Below are positions 8,630 to 17,327 of a DNA stretch of 64,000 bases, piece by piece. The translations under genes and the position numbers were made by a program. Numbering within the stretch: position 1 is the stretch's first letter; the number at the start of each line of letters is the position of its first letter. This DNA comes from JANMDN01 sp031376285 (GTDB lineage: Bacteria > Actinomycetota > Thermoleophilia > Miltoncostaeales > Miltoncostaeaceae). Under the pieces are notes generated by a model. It searched no databases and was not told the origin of the DNA. It saw only the letters and a program-made list of their open reading frames with translations. The DNA lies in the NCBI GenBank assembly GCA_031376285.1, contig JANMDN010000003.1:1-64000 (forward strand). The letters are read 5' to 3'.

Positions 8630-9341
8630 CCGAGGCCTTCCCGTCGAGCACGCTTGGCACGGTCCGGCCCTCGACGACACGCCCGTCGGTCAGGCGGATG
8701 GTGCGGTCGAGGCGCCGCGCCAAGTCGGCGTCGTGCGTTGCGACCACAAGAGTGGTCGAGGTCTCGCGCTGCGCCGTGAGCAAGAGGTCGATCACAAGCT
8801 CAGAACTCGCAGCGTCAAGTGAACCAGTAGGTTCGTCGGCGAGGATCAGGCGCGGCCGGTGAACAAGCGCGCGTGCGAGTGCGACGCGCTGGCGCTGGCC
8901 GCCCGACAACTGGTCGGGGAGTCTGCCGCTTTCGTCGGCGAGGCCCAGACAGGCGAGCATCGCGAGTGACCGCTCGCCGTCTTCAGGCCTCGGCTGCATT
9001 GAGAGTTGTTGGGCCACATTCTCGAGCGCGGTGAGATAGGGGAGGAGATTGTCTGCCTGGAAGACGAGGCCGAACTCGTGCCGCCGTATCAGGGCGCGCT
9101 CGCGCTCGGCCAGGTCCGAGATCGTCCGGCCGCCAACCGAGACGCTGCCGCTCGTTGGCGTTTCCAGGCCCGCAATCACGCCAAGCAGCGTCGACTTGCC
9201 GCAGCCGCTCGGCCCAGTGACGGCAACACTCATGGCCGGTTCGATCGTGAAGCTGACGCCATCGAGGGCATGCACGGAGTTGGCAGGCGTCCCGTAGCGC
9301 TTGCAGACCTCCTTAAGGCTGATGCCCGAAGGCCGCTTCAC
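8622..9341 (-). CDS. ABC transporter ATP-binding protein (MacB/LolD type)
   Basis: 239 residues. Walker A GPSGCGKST, signature LSGGQRQRVALARAL, Walker B LILADEPTG and the switch histidine in VVATHDADLARRLD are all present, so it should be catalytically competent. It belongs to the family partnered with FtsX-type permeases and overlaps the permease start by eight bases. Its own start overlaps the end of the second ATPase gene (9338). It probably energises the large permease together with that second ATPase. Confidence 0.9.
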   Translation of the reverse strand: MKRPSGISLKEVCKRYGTPANSVHALDGVSFTIEPAMSVAVTGPSGCGKSTLLGVIAGLETPTSGSVSVGGRTISDLAERERALIRRHEFGLVFQADNLLPYLTALENVAQQLSMQPRPEDGERSLAMLACLGLADESGRLPDQLSGGQRQRVALARALVHRPRLILADEPTGSLDAASSELVIDLLLTAQRETSTTLVVATHDADLARRLDRTIRLTDGRVVEGRTVPSVLDGKASGA

Positions 9342-10063
9342 TCGCTGCGCACCTCGCCCTCGACCATGCGAAACCGATGCTGCGCGCGCGCGGCCAGTTC
9401 GCTTGAGTGCGTGACGTAGAGCACCGCCAGGCCGCGCAGATGCGAGGCCTCGGCGATGAGACGCGTCACCTGCTCGGCACTCGACGAGTCGAGCTCTCCA
9501 GTGGCCTCGTCCGCGAGGAGCAGGTCAGGGTCGTTCGCCAGCGCAATCGCGACTGCGACGCGCTGAGCCTCTCCCCCCGAGAGCCGACGCGCGCGATGGT
9601 GCAGGCGGGCTCCGAGCCCCAGCTCGCCGAGCAGATCTCTTGCGCGCGCCGACCGGCGTGCACCGCCGGCGAGACCGATCGCGAGCTCAACGTTCTCGAT
9701 CGCTGAGAGAAACGGGATGAGGTTGCCGCTCTGGAGCACGATGCCGATGCGGTGAGCGCGCAGCCGAGCGCGAGCGGACTCGTCGAGCTGCGCGATGTCA
9801 TTCTCGTCGACGAGAACGCGTCCCGAGTCGGGCGTGAGTAGGCCCGCGAGCAACGAGAGCAGCGTCGACTTGCCGCTACCCGAAACCCCAACGAGGCTCG
9901 TCGTCTCGCCGGGAAAGAGATCGAGGCTGGCATGACACAAGACTCGGGTGTCGACGGTACCGTTGCGAAACGTCTTCGAGACGTCGTCGAGCCGGACAAG
10001 CGCCGCTGGGTTCCGCACGCCGCGTTGGTGCGCCGGTCGAGCGGCGCTGGCATTCGTGCTCAC
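9338..10063 (-). CDS. Second ABC transporter ATP-binding protein (MacB/LolD type)
   Basis: 241 residues from a GTG at 10063 that overlaps the upstream stop (GTGA). It has Walker A GVSGSGKST, signature LSGGEAQRVAVAIAL and Walker B LLLADEATGELD. The Pro normally found in the DEP triad is Ala here (DEAT), and the signature carries Glu-Ala in place of Gln-Arg. It is clearly divergent from the neighbouring ATPase. Two unlike ATPases with one double permease suggests an asymmetric heterodimeric motor, which is inference. Confidence 0.85.
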   Translation of the reverse strand: MSTNASAARPAHQRGVRNPAALVRLDDVSKTFRNGTVDTRVLCHASLDLFPGETTSLVGVSGSGKSTLLSLLAGLLTPDSGRVLVDENDIAQLDESARARLRAHRIGIVLQSGNLIPFLSAIENVELAIGLAGGARRSARARDLLGELGLGARLHHRARRLSGGEAQRVAVAIALANDPDLLLADEATGELDSSSAEQVTRLIAEASHLRGLAVLYVTHSSELAARAQHRFRMVEGEVRSE

Positions 10064-10902
10064 CGCTTCTGCTCTGCGGGCGCCGAGCGAGAGAACACAT
10101 CCGCAACCGTGCTCCGGGCATGCTTGTCGAGCTTCAGCGTCTCGGCGGTGATGGCGGCGAGGGCACCCGGGCGGAGCTGCCGGACGTTGATGAGGTTCTC
10201 GCTCTCCTGCGGTCCGCCGGAGCCGAGCGGCTCGGTGCGAATGCCGCCGACACCGGGGGCGAAGTACTTGTGCTCGTCGCCGTCCTGGATCACAACGACG
10301 CGCTTGAAGCACCTGAACGGAACGCAGGTCGACTGGTCGGTCTTGAACACTTGAGCGATCGGCGCTTCACGGCCAGGCACCTTGCCCTCGTAATACGGCG
10401 GCGTTCCCACCGTCGGATGCGCTGGCACGAGAATGCCCGGGCTCGCGCCCCTCACACCGCCCAGCCAACCATCGAGCGCGTTGACAAACTGCCCGCCCTC
10501 GTAGCTCTCGGTGTAGGAGCCGACGTTCCAGACGTTCCCCTTCCGGTCGACTGCCACGAAATCGAGGGCCTGCTCCGAGATCTGTCCACCGTCGATGTCT
10601 TGGTCGAGCACGACAACAGCGCGCACGCCGTCGATCTTCTTGGTCACGTCCGTCACGGTGTACACGCGTATGTGTGGCAAGCGCCGGTCACCGACGTTGA
10701 CAAACCCCCTGGTCACGAGCTGCAGCCCCGGCGTCAGCGGCTGCCAGCCATTCGAACCCACAGGCGCGCGAAAGTCACGAGGATCGAACCGGCTCGTGAC
10801 GGCATCCTGCGACCGGCCAGGCGCCGGAGCCAGCACGCCGCCGAAAACGGCAGCCGTGAAGCCGATCGCTGTGACTCCTCCCACGAACCTACGTTTCATC
10901 AT
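10060..10902 (-). CDS. Secreted protein of unknown function, first gene of the ABC export operon
   Basis: 280 residues. The N-terminus MMKRRFVGGVTAIGFTAAV is a signal peptide with likely cleavage near APAPGRSQ. The mature part begins with SRFDPRDFRAPVGSNGWQPL and contains TVTDVTKKIDGVRAVVVLDQ and SYTESYEGGQFVNALDGWLG. I do not recognise a named domain; the Asp-rich VLDQDIDGG could bind metal. There are two cysteines close together (CVPFRC), possibly a disulfide. The gene overlaps the start of the ATPase gene, so it is probably the substrate or accessory protein of the transporter. Confidence 0.7.
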   Translation of the reverse strand: MMKRRFVGGVTAIGFTAAVFGGVLAPAPGRSQDAVTSRFDPRDFRAPVGSNGWQPLTPGLQLVTRGFVNVGDRRLPHIRVYTVTDVTKKIDGVRAVVVLDQDIDGGQISEQALDFVAVDRKGNVWNVGSYTESYEGGQFVNALDGWLGGVRGASPGILVPAHPTVGTPPYYEGKVPGREAPIAQVFKTDQSTCVPFRCFKRVVVIQDGDEHKYFAPGVGGIRTEPLGSGGPQESENLINVRQLRPGALAAITAETLKLDKHARSTVADVFSRSAPAEQKR

Positions 10903-11053
10903 GGGTCGTATCCTCGCAGGCCGTAGATGAATAGAAGATGAAATCCGCCTACCGAAGCGATTCGGCTGGAGGGCTCAATCCGTCCACCTCCGGAAGTCGA
11001 GCAGTGTGCTTGCGCGCGCACTTCGAAACTGAGCCAGGCCTCGCGGGGCTCCG

Positions 11054-12202
<1,149 letters not shown>

Positions 12203-12303
12203 GTGGCCGGGGACTCAGTATAGAGATCGGCCAGATAGGGCCGAGAACTTGAGCGTGCCGGTTGCGTCGTGTCCTGCAACGGCACTGTGTCAACATTGCG
12301 GCG

Positions 12304-13305
12304 ATGCTTTCGCGCGCCCCTGGCACCGCCCTTCCGGTCGAGGACCTCCAGAACGCCGAGCCTCCGCTCTCGGTGTCCCTGTCGCGTGCCGGGGTCGCTC
12401 GCTCGCCGAAGGCGATCCGGTTTCGTCGGGGAAACGACGAGCACGTCTTGCTGGCCGAGATTGAATGCTCCGTCGAGCTCGGCCGCTCACAGAAGGGCGC
12501 CCACATGTCGCGCTTCGAGGAGGTCATCAACGAGGCGATCGACCAACTGCTTGCAGGGCCCGTGACGACAATCGAAGGCCTCGCTCTGCTGATCGCGGTC
12601 GAGATCGCCCGACGCCAGGGCGCGACTCGCAGCCGAGTCGAGATCCGGGCGAGCTATCCGGTGCTGCGTCGAACACCGGTCTCGGATCTCGAAAGCCAGG
12701 AGATGTACGGAATCCTCGCGATCGCCTCCGCCGGTCCCGCAGGATCTCGCGCGGTCATCGGTGCAACCGCGCAAGGCATGAACGCGTGCCCGTGCGCGCA
12801 AGGACTCCTTCGCGACCAGGCCGCCGCGGCCCTCGGTGAGGATGGATTCACGACCGAGGAAGTCGAGCGGGTGCTCGCGCTCGTTCCGGTCGCGACCCAC
12901 AACCAGCGCGCCCGAGGAACGCTCGTCATTGGCTCCACGGGAGCAGCGGGGCAGGTCGACCCCGACCTCCTGATCGCGATCATCGAGGAGAGCATGTCCT
13001 CCGAGATCTATGAGCTGATGAAGCGCACCGACGAGCGATACGTCGTCGACCGCGCCCACCGCCGACCGAGGTTCGTGGAGGACAGCGTTCGGGAGATGCT
13101 GAGCGGCGTGCTCGACCAGCTACCGGACCTTCCAGACAGCGCATTTGTGAGCGCCACGCAGGTGAACTTCGAAACGATTCATACCCACGATGTCGAGGCG
13201 GCTCGGACGGCGACGATGGGCGACCTGCGAGCGGAACTCGCTGGCGCCGTGGAGTCGACTCCCGATGTGACGCTCGACGCCTGGCTCGTTGCCGGCTCCG
13301 GTTAG
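12304..13305 (+). CDS. mptA: MptA/FolE2-family GTP cyclohydrolase
   Basis: About 333 residues. Family hallmarks are ECSVELGRSQKGAHMSRFEE, IRASYPVLRRTPVSDLESQE, GMNACPCAQ (catalytic metal-binding Cys region) and ATHNQRARGTLVIG. The family opens GTP to a dihydroneopterin (cyclic phosphate) derivative for folate or methanopterin-type cofactors. The NACPCAQ form looks more like archaeal MptA than like classical bacterial FolE2. ATG 12304 is preferred; a TTG at 12262 in the same frame lacks a better ribosome site. The gene points away from the sigma-factor gene and ends on top of the phospholipase D remnant stop. Confidence 0.85.
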   Translation: MLSRAPGTALPVEDLQNAEPPLSVSLSRAGVARSPKAIRFRRGNDEHVLLAEIECSVELGRSQKGAHMSRFEEVINEAIDQLLAGPVTTIEGLALLIAVEIARRQGATRSRVEIRASYPVLRRTPVSDLESQEMYGILAIASAGPAGSRAVIGATAQGMNACPCAQGLLRDQAAAALGEDGFTTEEVERVLALVPVATHNQRARGTLVIGSTGAAGQVDPDLLIAIIEESMSSEIYELMKRTDERYVVDRAHRRPRFVEDSVREMLSGVLDQLPDLPDSAFVSATQVNFETIHTHDVEAARTATMGDLRAELAGAVESTPDVTLDAWLVAGSG

Positions 13306-13593
13306 AGGCGCACGAACTCCCCCGCGTTCATCAGGGCGTCGAAATGGCGCTGCACCCTCGCCGGGACGGCGCCACGCCGGACGAGGAGGCCAAGCTCCAT
13401 ATTGACGTTCAGGGCGAACTCGGTGAGGTTGGCACTCGACACGAGCAGACGCTCGTCGTCTGCCACAGCGCCCTTGGCGTGCGACGACGCGAGCTTGCCT
13501 GAGGGGGTCGCGGGGCGTCGGTCGTGCGCCCAGGTCGAGACCCGGTAGGTGCCGGCAACATCGGCACCGAGCTTCGTCCACCCTCCGCGCGGT
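13302..13593 (-). pseudogene. C-terminal remnant of a DrmC-like phospholipase D protein
   Basis: The minus strand encodes an open stretch without a start: TYRVSTWAHDRR, then SSHAKGAVADDERLLVSSAN followed by LTEFALNVNMELGLLV and a TAA stop at 13302-13304. This is the second HxK...N PLD active-site repeat plus the typical C-terminus of the DrmC-type PLD proteins of DISARM-like defence loci. Only about 95 of an expected 240 residues remain, with nothing of the first HKD motif, and the DUF2283 gene stop lies immediately upstream. It looks like the surviving end of a defence gene cut by a rearrangement. Confidence 0.7.
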
Positions 13594-13869
13594 TCAGGCC
13601 GCGATGGCCTCGCCGATTTCGTCGAGCCCGACGATCACCCGCGATGGCAGCGTCAGCGACACCTGCCCGTCTCGGTCGATACCGGCCCGCGCGCCGATGA
13701 GGGTGACGCCAACAAGCTCACCCGCCGCGTCAAAGCGCAGAGCATGGCCCTCGGGGCTCTCATCGAAGTCGACGGCGGTCGCGGGGTCGCCTCGGTGGAG
13801 GTACAACACGTCGCCTTCGGCGTCGTAGCGCACGCGGTCGAAACGCAGTCCTGCGATGGTGACCGTCAT
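13594..13869 (-). CDS. DUF2283 family protein
   Basis: 91 residues. RFDRVRYDAEGDVLYLHRGD, a central SPEGHALRFDAAGELVGVTL and a terminal SRVIVGLDEIGEAI are the pattern of DUF2283, small beta-rich proteins often encoded beside toxin-like genes. A strong AGGAGG lies six bases before the ATG at 13869. The ATG overlaps the stop of the upstream nuclease-like gene (ATGA), so the two are translationally coupled. The tight pairing suggests a toxin-antitoxin-like unit with this protein as the partner; that is inference. Confidence 0.8.
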   Translation of the reverse strand: MTVTIAGLRFDRVRYDAEGDVLYLHRGDPATAVDFDESPEGHALRFDAAGELVGVTLIGARAGIDRDGQVSLTLPSRVIVGLDEIGEAIAA

Positions 13870-14159
13870 GGCATCCTCCTGCGCGGAAAGGCGGTAAGGA
13901 TCTTTCCTTCCCCGAGGCTATCGTAGATGACCACGACCTTCAGCCAGCGACTCGGGCGGAACGTGGACAGATAGAACCACTCCTCGCCGCGTTTGCGCTG
14001 CCCCGGCACGACGCGACGAGATGGTTGTGAGACGGCCCGAAGGACGTCAGCCTGGTGGCTTGCAAGCTCAGGATGGCCGGTGGTGACGTGGTCCCATCGC
14101 TCCCTCGTGAGGGTGACCACACGGCCATCGGGGTCGACGGCTTCCGCGTCGGTCGTCAA
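13866..14159 (-). CDS. Small BECR-fold (RelE/PBECR/DUF4258-like) nuclease candidate
   Basis: About 97 residues. The core VVTLTRERWDHVTTGHPELA, then EEWFYLSTFRPSRWLKVVVI and KILTAFPRRRMP resemble small BECR-fold ribonuclease-like proteins (PBECR or DUF4258 groups) that sit next to DUF2283 genes. The start is uncertain. TTG 14159 is chosen because it overlaps the stop of the small upstream gene (TTGA) and has GGAGG just before it, while the longer frame to 14234 would overlap that gene. It may act as a toxin or an anti-phage effector; no activity is proven. Confidence 0.6.
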   Translation of the reverse strand: MTTDAEAVDPDGRVVTLTRERWDHVTTGHPELASHQADVLRAVSQPSRRVVPGQRKRGEEWFYLSTFRPSRWLKVVVIYDSLGEGKILTAFPRRRMP

Positions 14160-14287
14160 TTGCCTCCATCCTCGCGATGGCCTCCGTTGAGCGTCTTGAG
14201 GAGCGACGTGGCCTCGCCTCTCGTGCTTGGCCAAGGCACGTCCGCGTTCCGGGCGAGCGCGAAGGCGATCGCGTAGATCTGCCGCAT
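14156..14287 (-). CDS. Small conserved protein, first gene of the mini-operon
   Basis: 43 residues beginning MRQIYAIAFALARNADVPWP and ending with a TRGEATSLLKTLNGG helix. The QIYAIA...WP.TR.EA..LL spacing recurs in small bacterial proteins of unknown function that I have seen beside similar genes. It overlaps the nuclease candidate by four bases. No domain assignment can be made. It may form a three-gene cassette with the nuclease candidate and DUF2283. Confidence 0.5.
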   Translation of the reverse strand: MRQIYAIAFALARNADVPWPSTRGEATSLLKTLNGGHREDGGN

Positions 14288-14481
14288 CGTGGGCAGTCCG
14301 GAATGGGGATCGGGCGTTGCAGGCGACACACTTCTGATGTCACCACGGCAGGCTGTGACGGCGCAGCGCGCGAATGTGACAAGAACGTGCCAACACTGGC
14401 TCGGAGCTGGAACGTCCACGCTCGACTCGGCAACGGTGTCCGCCGTAGGCTTCCCGGCCAACGAGCACGCGAGGAGCGCGG

Positions 14482-16041
14482 GTGACGGCGACCACCGATC
14501 TCAAAGGACTCCAAGACCGCCTCTGGGCGGCGGCCGACGAACTCCGCGCGAATTCCACCCTCACCGCGGCCGAGTACCGGGACCCGGTCCTCGGGCTGAT
14601 CTTCCTCGCGTTCGCCGAGCACCGCTTCGAGGCGGAGCGGCCAGCGGTCGAGGCGAAGGCCACCGCCCGGAAGCCCGCGACCGCCGACGATTACCGCGCC
14701 AAGGGCGTCCTCTTCGTCCCCGACGACGCGAGGCTCTCAGCGCTCGTCGACACGCCAGAGGGTGAGGATCTCGGCAAGGCAATCGCGGCCGCGATGACCT
14801 CGATCGAGGCGGCGAACACGGGACTCGGCGAGGTACTTCCGAAGGGCTACCAGCGCCTCGACAAGAGCACCCTGGTTGAGCTGGTGCGCCTGTTCGCCGA
14901 CCTACCGAGCAAAGTCAGCGGCGACGCGTTCGGGCTCATCTACGAGTACTTCCTCTCGAAGTTCGCCCTCGCGGAAGGTCGCCGCAGCGGTGAGTTCTTC
15001 ACGCCGCAATCGATCGTGCGCCTGATCGTCGACATCATCGAGCCGTTCCACGGCAAGGTCTTCGATCCGGCGTGTGGCTCGGGTGGCATGTTCGTCCACT
15101 GCGCGAAGTTCGTGAGTCGCCACAGTGGGTCGCCGTCGCGCGAGCTGAGCATCTACGGGCACGAAAAAACTAGCGCAAGCTACCCGCTCGCGAGGATGAA
15201 CCTCGCACTTCACGGCCTCTCCGGCGACATTCGCATTGCAAACAGCTACTACGACGATCCTCATGACCTGGTCGGGAAGTTCGACTTCGTCATGGCCAAT
15301 CCGCCGTTCAACGTGGACGGCGTCGACAAGACCAAACTTCCGGGTGGCGACGGGACACCGTTCCCATTCGGTGCGCCGAAGCCCGACAACGCGAACTACC
15401 TCTGGATCCAGCTCTTCTACGCGGCGCTGAACGAGAAGGGGCGTGCGGGGTTTGTGATGGCGAACTCGGCCTCCGATGCCAGAGCCAGCGAAGCCGAGAT
15501 TCGGCGCCAGCTGATCCAGGCAGGCGCGGTCGACGTCATCATCGCGATCAGCCCGAACTTCTTCTACAGCGTCGCGCTCCCGGTGACCCTATGGTTCCTC
15601 GACCGCGGCAAGCGCGGAACCCCACGGGAGGACACCGTGCTCTTCATCGACGCGCGGAACACCTTCCGGCAAGTCGACCGGGCGCATCGGGACTTCGCGC
15701 CGGAGCAGCTCGAGTTCCTGACGAACATCGTTCGGCTCTATCGGGGCGAGGATGTCGAAACGGAGGCGGGAAGCGGCGAACTCGTCGCCGAGCACTTCGC
15801 GGATGGGCTCTACGTGGATCTGCCCGGCCTCTGCAGCGTCGCTACCGTCGATGAGATTGAAGCGCAGGGCTGGAGCCTGAACCCCGGTCGTTTCGTCGGC
15901 ACCGCTGGCGGTGCGTTCGACGGCAATGACTTCGGGTCGGCTCTCGAATCGAGCTATGCAGAGTTCCGCTCCTTGTGCGAGGACGCGAGCGTCTTGGTAA
16001 CGGCCGTCGAAGCCTCGATCCGGCCCCTACTGGGCCTATGA
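14482..16041 (+). CDS. hsdM: Type I restriction-modification methyltransferase subunit HsdM
   Basis: 519 residues, usual length. An N-terminal HsdM_N helical domain (LQDRLWAAADELR, EYRDPVLGLIFLAF) is followed by the N6-adenine methyltransferase core: FFTPQSIVRLIVDII, SAM-binding motif I VFDPACGSGGMF and catalytic motif IV MANPPFNV. It methylates adenine at the host's recognition site and is the core of the HsdM2S complex. A GTG at 14482 is the start. Its stop overlaps the hsdS ATG (ATGA). Genes run in the order M-S-R. Confidence 0.95.
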   Translation: MTATTDLKGLQDRLWAAADELRANSTLTAAEYRDPVLGLIFLAFAEHRFEAERPAVEAKATARKPATADDYRAKGVLFVPDDARLSALVDTPEGEDLGKAIAAAMTSIEAANTGLGEVLPKGYQRLDKSTLVELVRLFADLPSKVSGDAFGLIYEYFLSKFALAEGRRSGEFFTPQSIVRLIVDIIEPFHGKVFDPACGSGGMFVHCAKFVSRHSGSPSRELSIYGHEKTSASYPLARMNLALHGLSGDIRIANSYYDDPHDLVGKFDFVMANPPFNVDGVDKTKLPGGDGTPFPFGAPKPDNANYLWIQLFYAALNEKGRAGFVMANSASDARASEAEIRRQLIQAGAVDVIIAISPNFFYSVALPVTLWFLDRGKRGTPREDTVLFIDARNTFRQVDRAHRDFAPEQLEFLTNIVRLYRGEDVETEAGSGELVAEHFADGLYVDLPGLCSVATVDEIEAQGWSLNPGRFVGTAGGAFDGNDFGSALESSYAEFRSLCEDASVLVTAVEASIRPLLGL

Positions 16042-17327
16042 GCGACTGGGCTGTCGACTCGCTGGGAGCACTCGCAGACAGCTGCGGCGGGATCGTGCGA
16101 ACAGGACCTTTCGGATCTCAACTGCATCGCCACGAGTACGAGACCGGACACGGCACCGTCGGCGTCGTGATGCCCAAGGACATGATTGCGACGCGCGTCG
16201 ATTCGACATCGATGGCAAGGGTGTCGGCGTCAACTGCCGGGCGGCTTGAAGCCCACCTCTTCGCGCCCGCTGACATCGCACTCGCCAGGAGGGGAGATAT
16301 CGGCCGTGCCGCCTGGATCGATGAAGCCGACGGCTCGCTTCTCTGCGGGACCGGGAGTGTCCGCATCCATCTCCCTACTGGACGGTTGATGCCGAGATAC
16401 CTGCACTACTTCCTCCAGACACACGACGCCCGTTCATGGCTGCAAGGCCAGGCGGTTGGTGCGACGATGCCGAACCTGAATGCCGAGATTGTTCGAGCAC
16501 TCCCCGTGCGATATCCGTCGCGTGCGACCCAAGCCACGATCTGTCGGATGCTGGATTCGATCGACGACCTGATCGAGAACAATCGGCGGCGGATTGCGGT
16601 CCTGGAGCAGATGGCGCAGGCGATCTACCGCGAGTGGTTCGTCCACTTCCGCTACCCCGGCCACGAGAACGATGAGCTGGTCGACTCGCCCCTCGGGCCG
16701 ATCCCGTCCGGCTGGCGCGCGGCGCCATTTTCGGAGGCCATTGAAATCAACCCGCGCGTCCGTGTGGAGAAGGGCAGTGTGGTCCCCTTCGTCACGATGG
16801 GCGACGTCGCGACGAACTCGATGGTGATCCGCCCTGCCGGATCACGACTCGCGGCGGGCTCTGGTTCTAAGTTCGGCCGCCTCGACACGCTCTTCGCGCG
16901 AATTACTCCTTGTGCGGAGAACGGGAAGACCGGCCTCGTGCAGTTCCTGGGACCCGACGATGTCGGCATTGGGTCCACGGAATTGCTTGTTTTTCGGGCG
17001 CGACTTCTGTCGCCGTACGCCGTGTATTTGCTAGCCAGACGGGATGATCTACGACGCCATGCAATCGCCAGTATGACGGGCGCCTCCGGACGTCAACGAA
17101 TTAGCAACGCCTGTTTCAGTGCGTTCACTGTCACTATTCCGCCGCAATCGCTAGGCGATCAGTTTGCTGAGGTGGTGGCGCCCGTGTTCAGACTGATCGA
17201 AGTTCTCGCGATCGCTAACGTGCGCTTGTCCAACCTCCGCGACCTCCTCCTCCCAAAGCTCGTGTCCGGGGAGATCGACGTCTCCACCCTCGACCTCGAC
17301 GCCCTCCTCCAAGAGGCGCCGGTGTGA
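16038..17327 (+). CDS. hsdS: Type I restriction-modification specificity subunit HsdS
   Basis: 429 residues with two target-recognition domains separated by a conserved helical spacer (SIDDLIENNRRRIAVLEQMA at the first repeat and RLSNLRDLLLPKLVSGEIDV at the end). It determines which DNA sequence the complex modifies and cuts. ATG 16038 overlaps the hsdM stop. The second recognition domain (about 16.95-17.20 kb) uses more A/T in codons than neighbouring genes, with stretches such as tttttcgggcgcg and cgttcactgtcactattcc, suggesting a swapped domain. It overlaps hsdR by four bases. Confidence 0.92.
   Translation: MSDWAVDSLGALADSCGGIVRTGPFGSQLHRHEYETGHGTVGVVMPKDMIATRVDSTSMARVSASTAGRLEAHLFAPADIALARRGDIGRAAWIDEADGSLLCGTGSVRIHLPTGRLMPRYLHYFLQTHDARSWLQGQAVGATMPNLNAEIVRALPVRYPSRATQATICRMLDSIDDLIENNRRRIAVLEQMAQAIYREWFVHFRYPGHENDELVDSPLGPIPSGWRAAPFSEAIEINPRVRVEKGSVVPFVTMGDVATNSMVIRPAGSRLAAGSGSKFGRLDTLFARITPCAENGKTGLVQFLGPDDVGIGSTELLVFRARLLSPYAVYLLARRDDLRRHAIASMTGASGRQRISNACFSAFTVTIPPQSLGDQFAEVVAPVFRLIEVLAIANVRLSNLRDLLLPKLVSGEIDVSTLDLDALLQEAPV

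Noticed and set aside
14288..14481. Gene between the small operon and hsdM
   Set aside because: Open frames here are only extensions or shadows of neighbours; nothing coding is supported.
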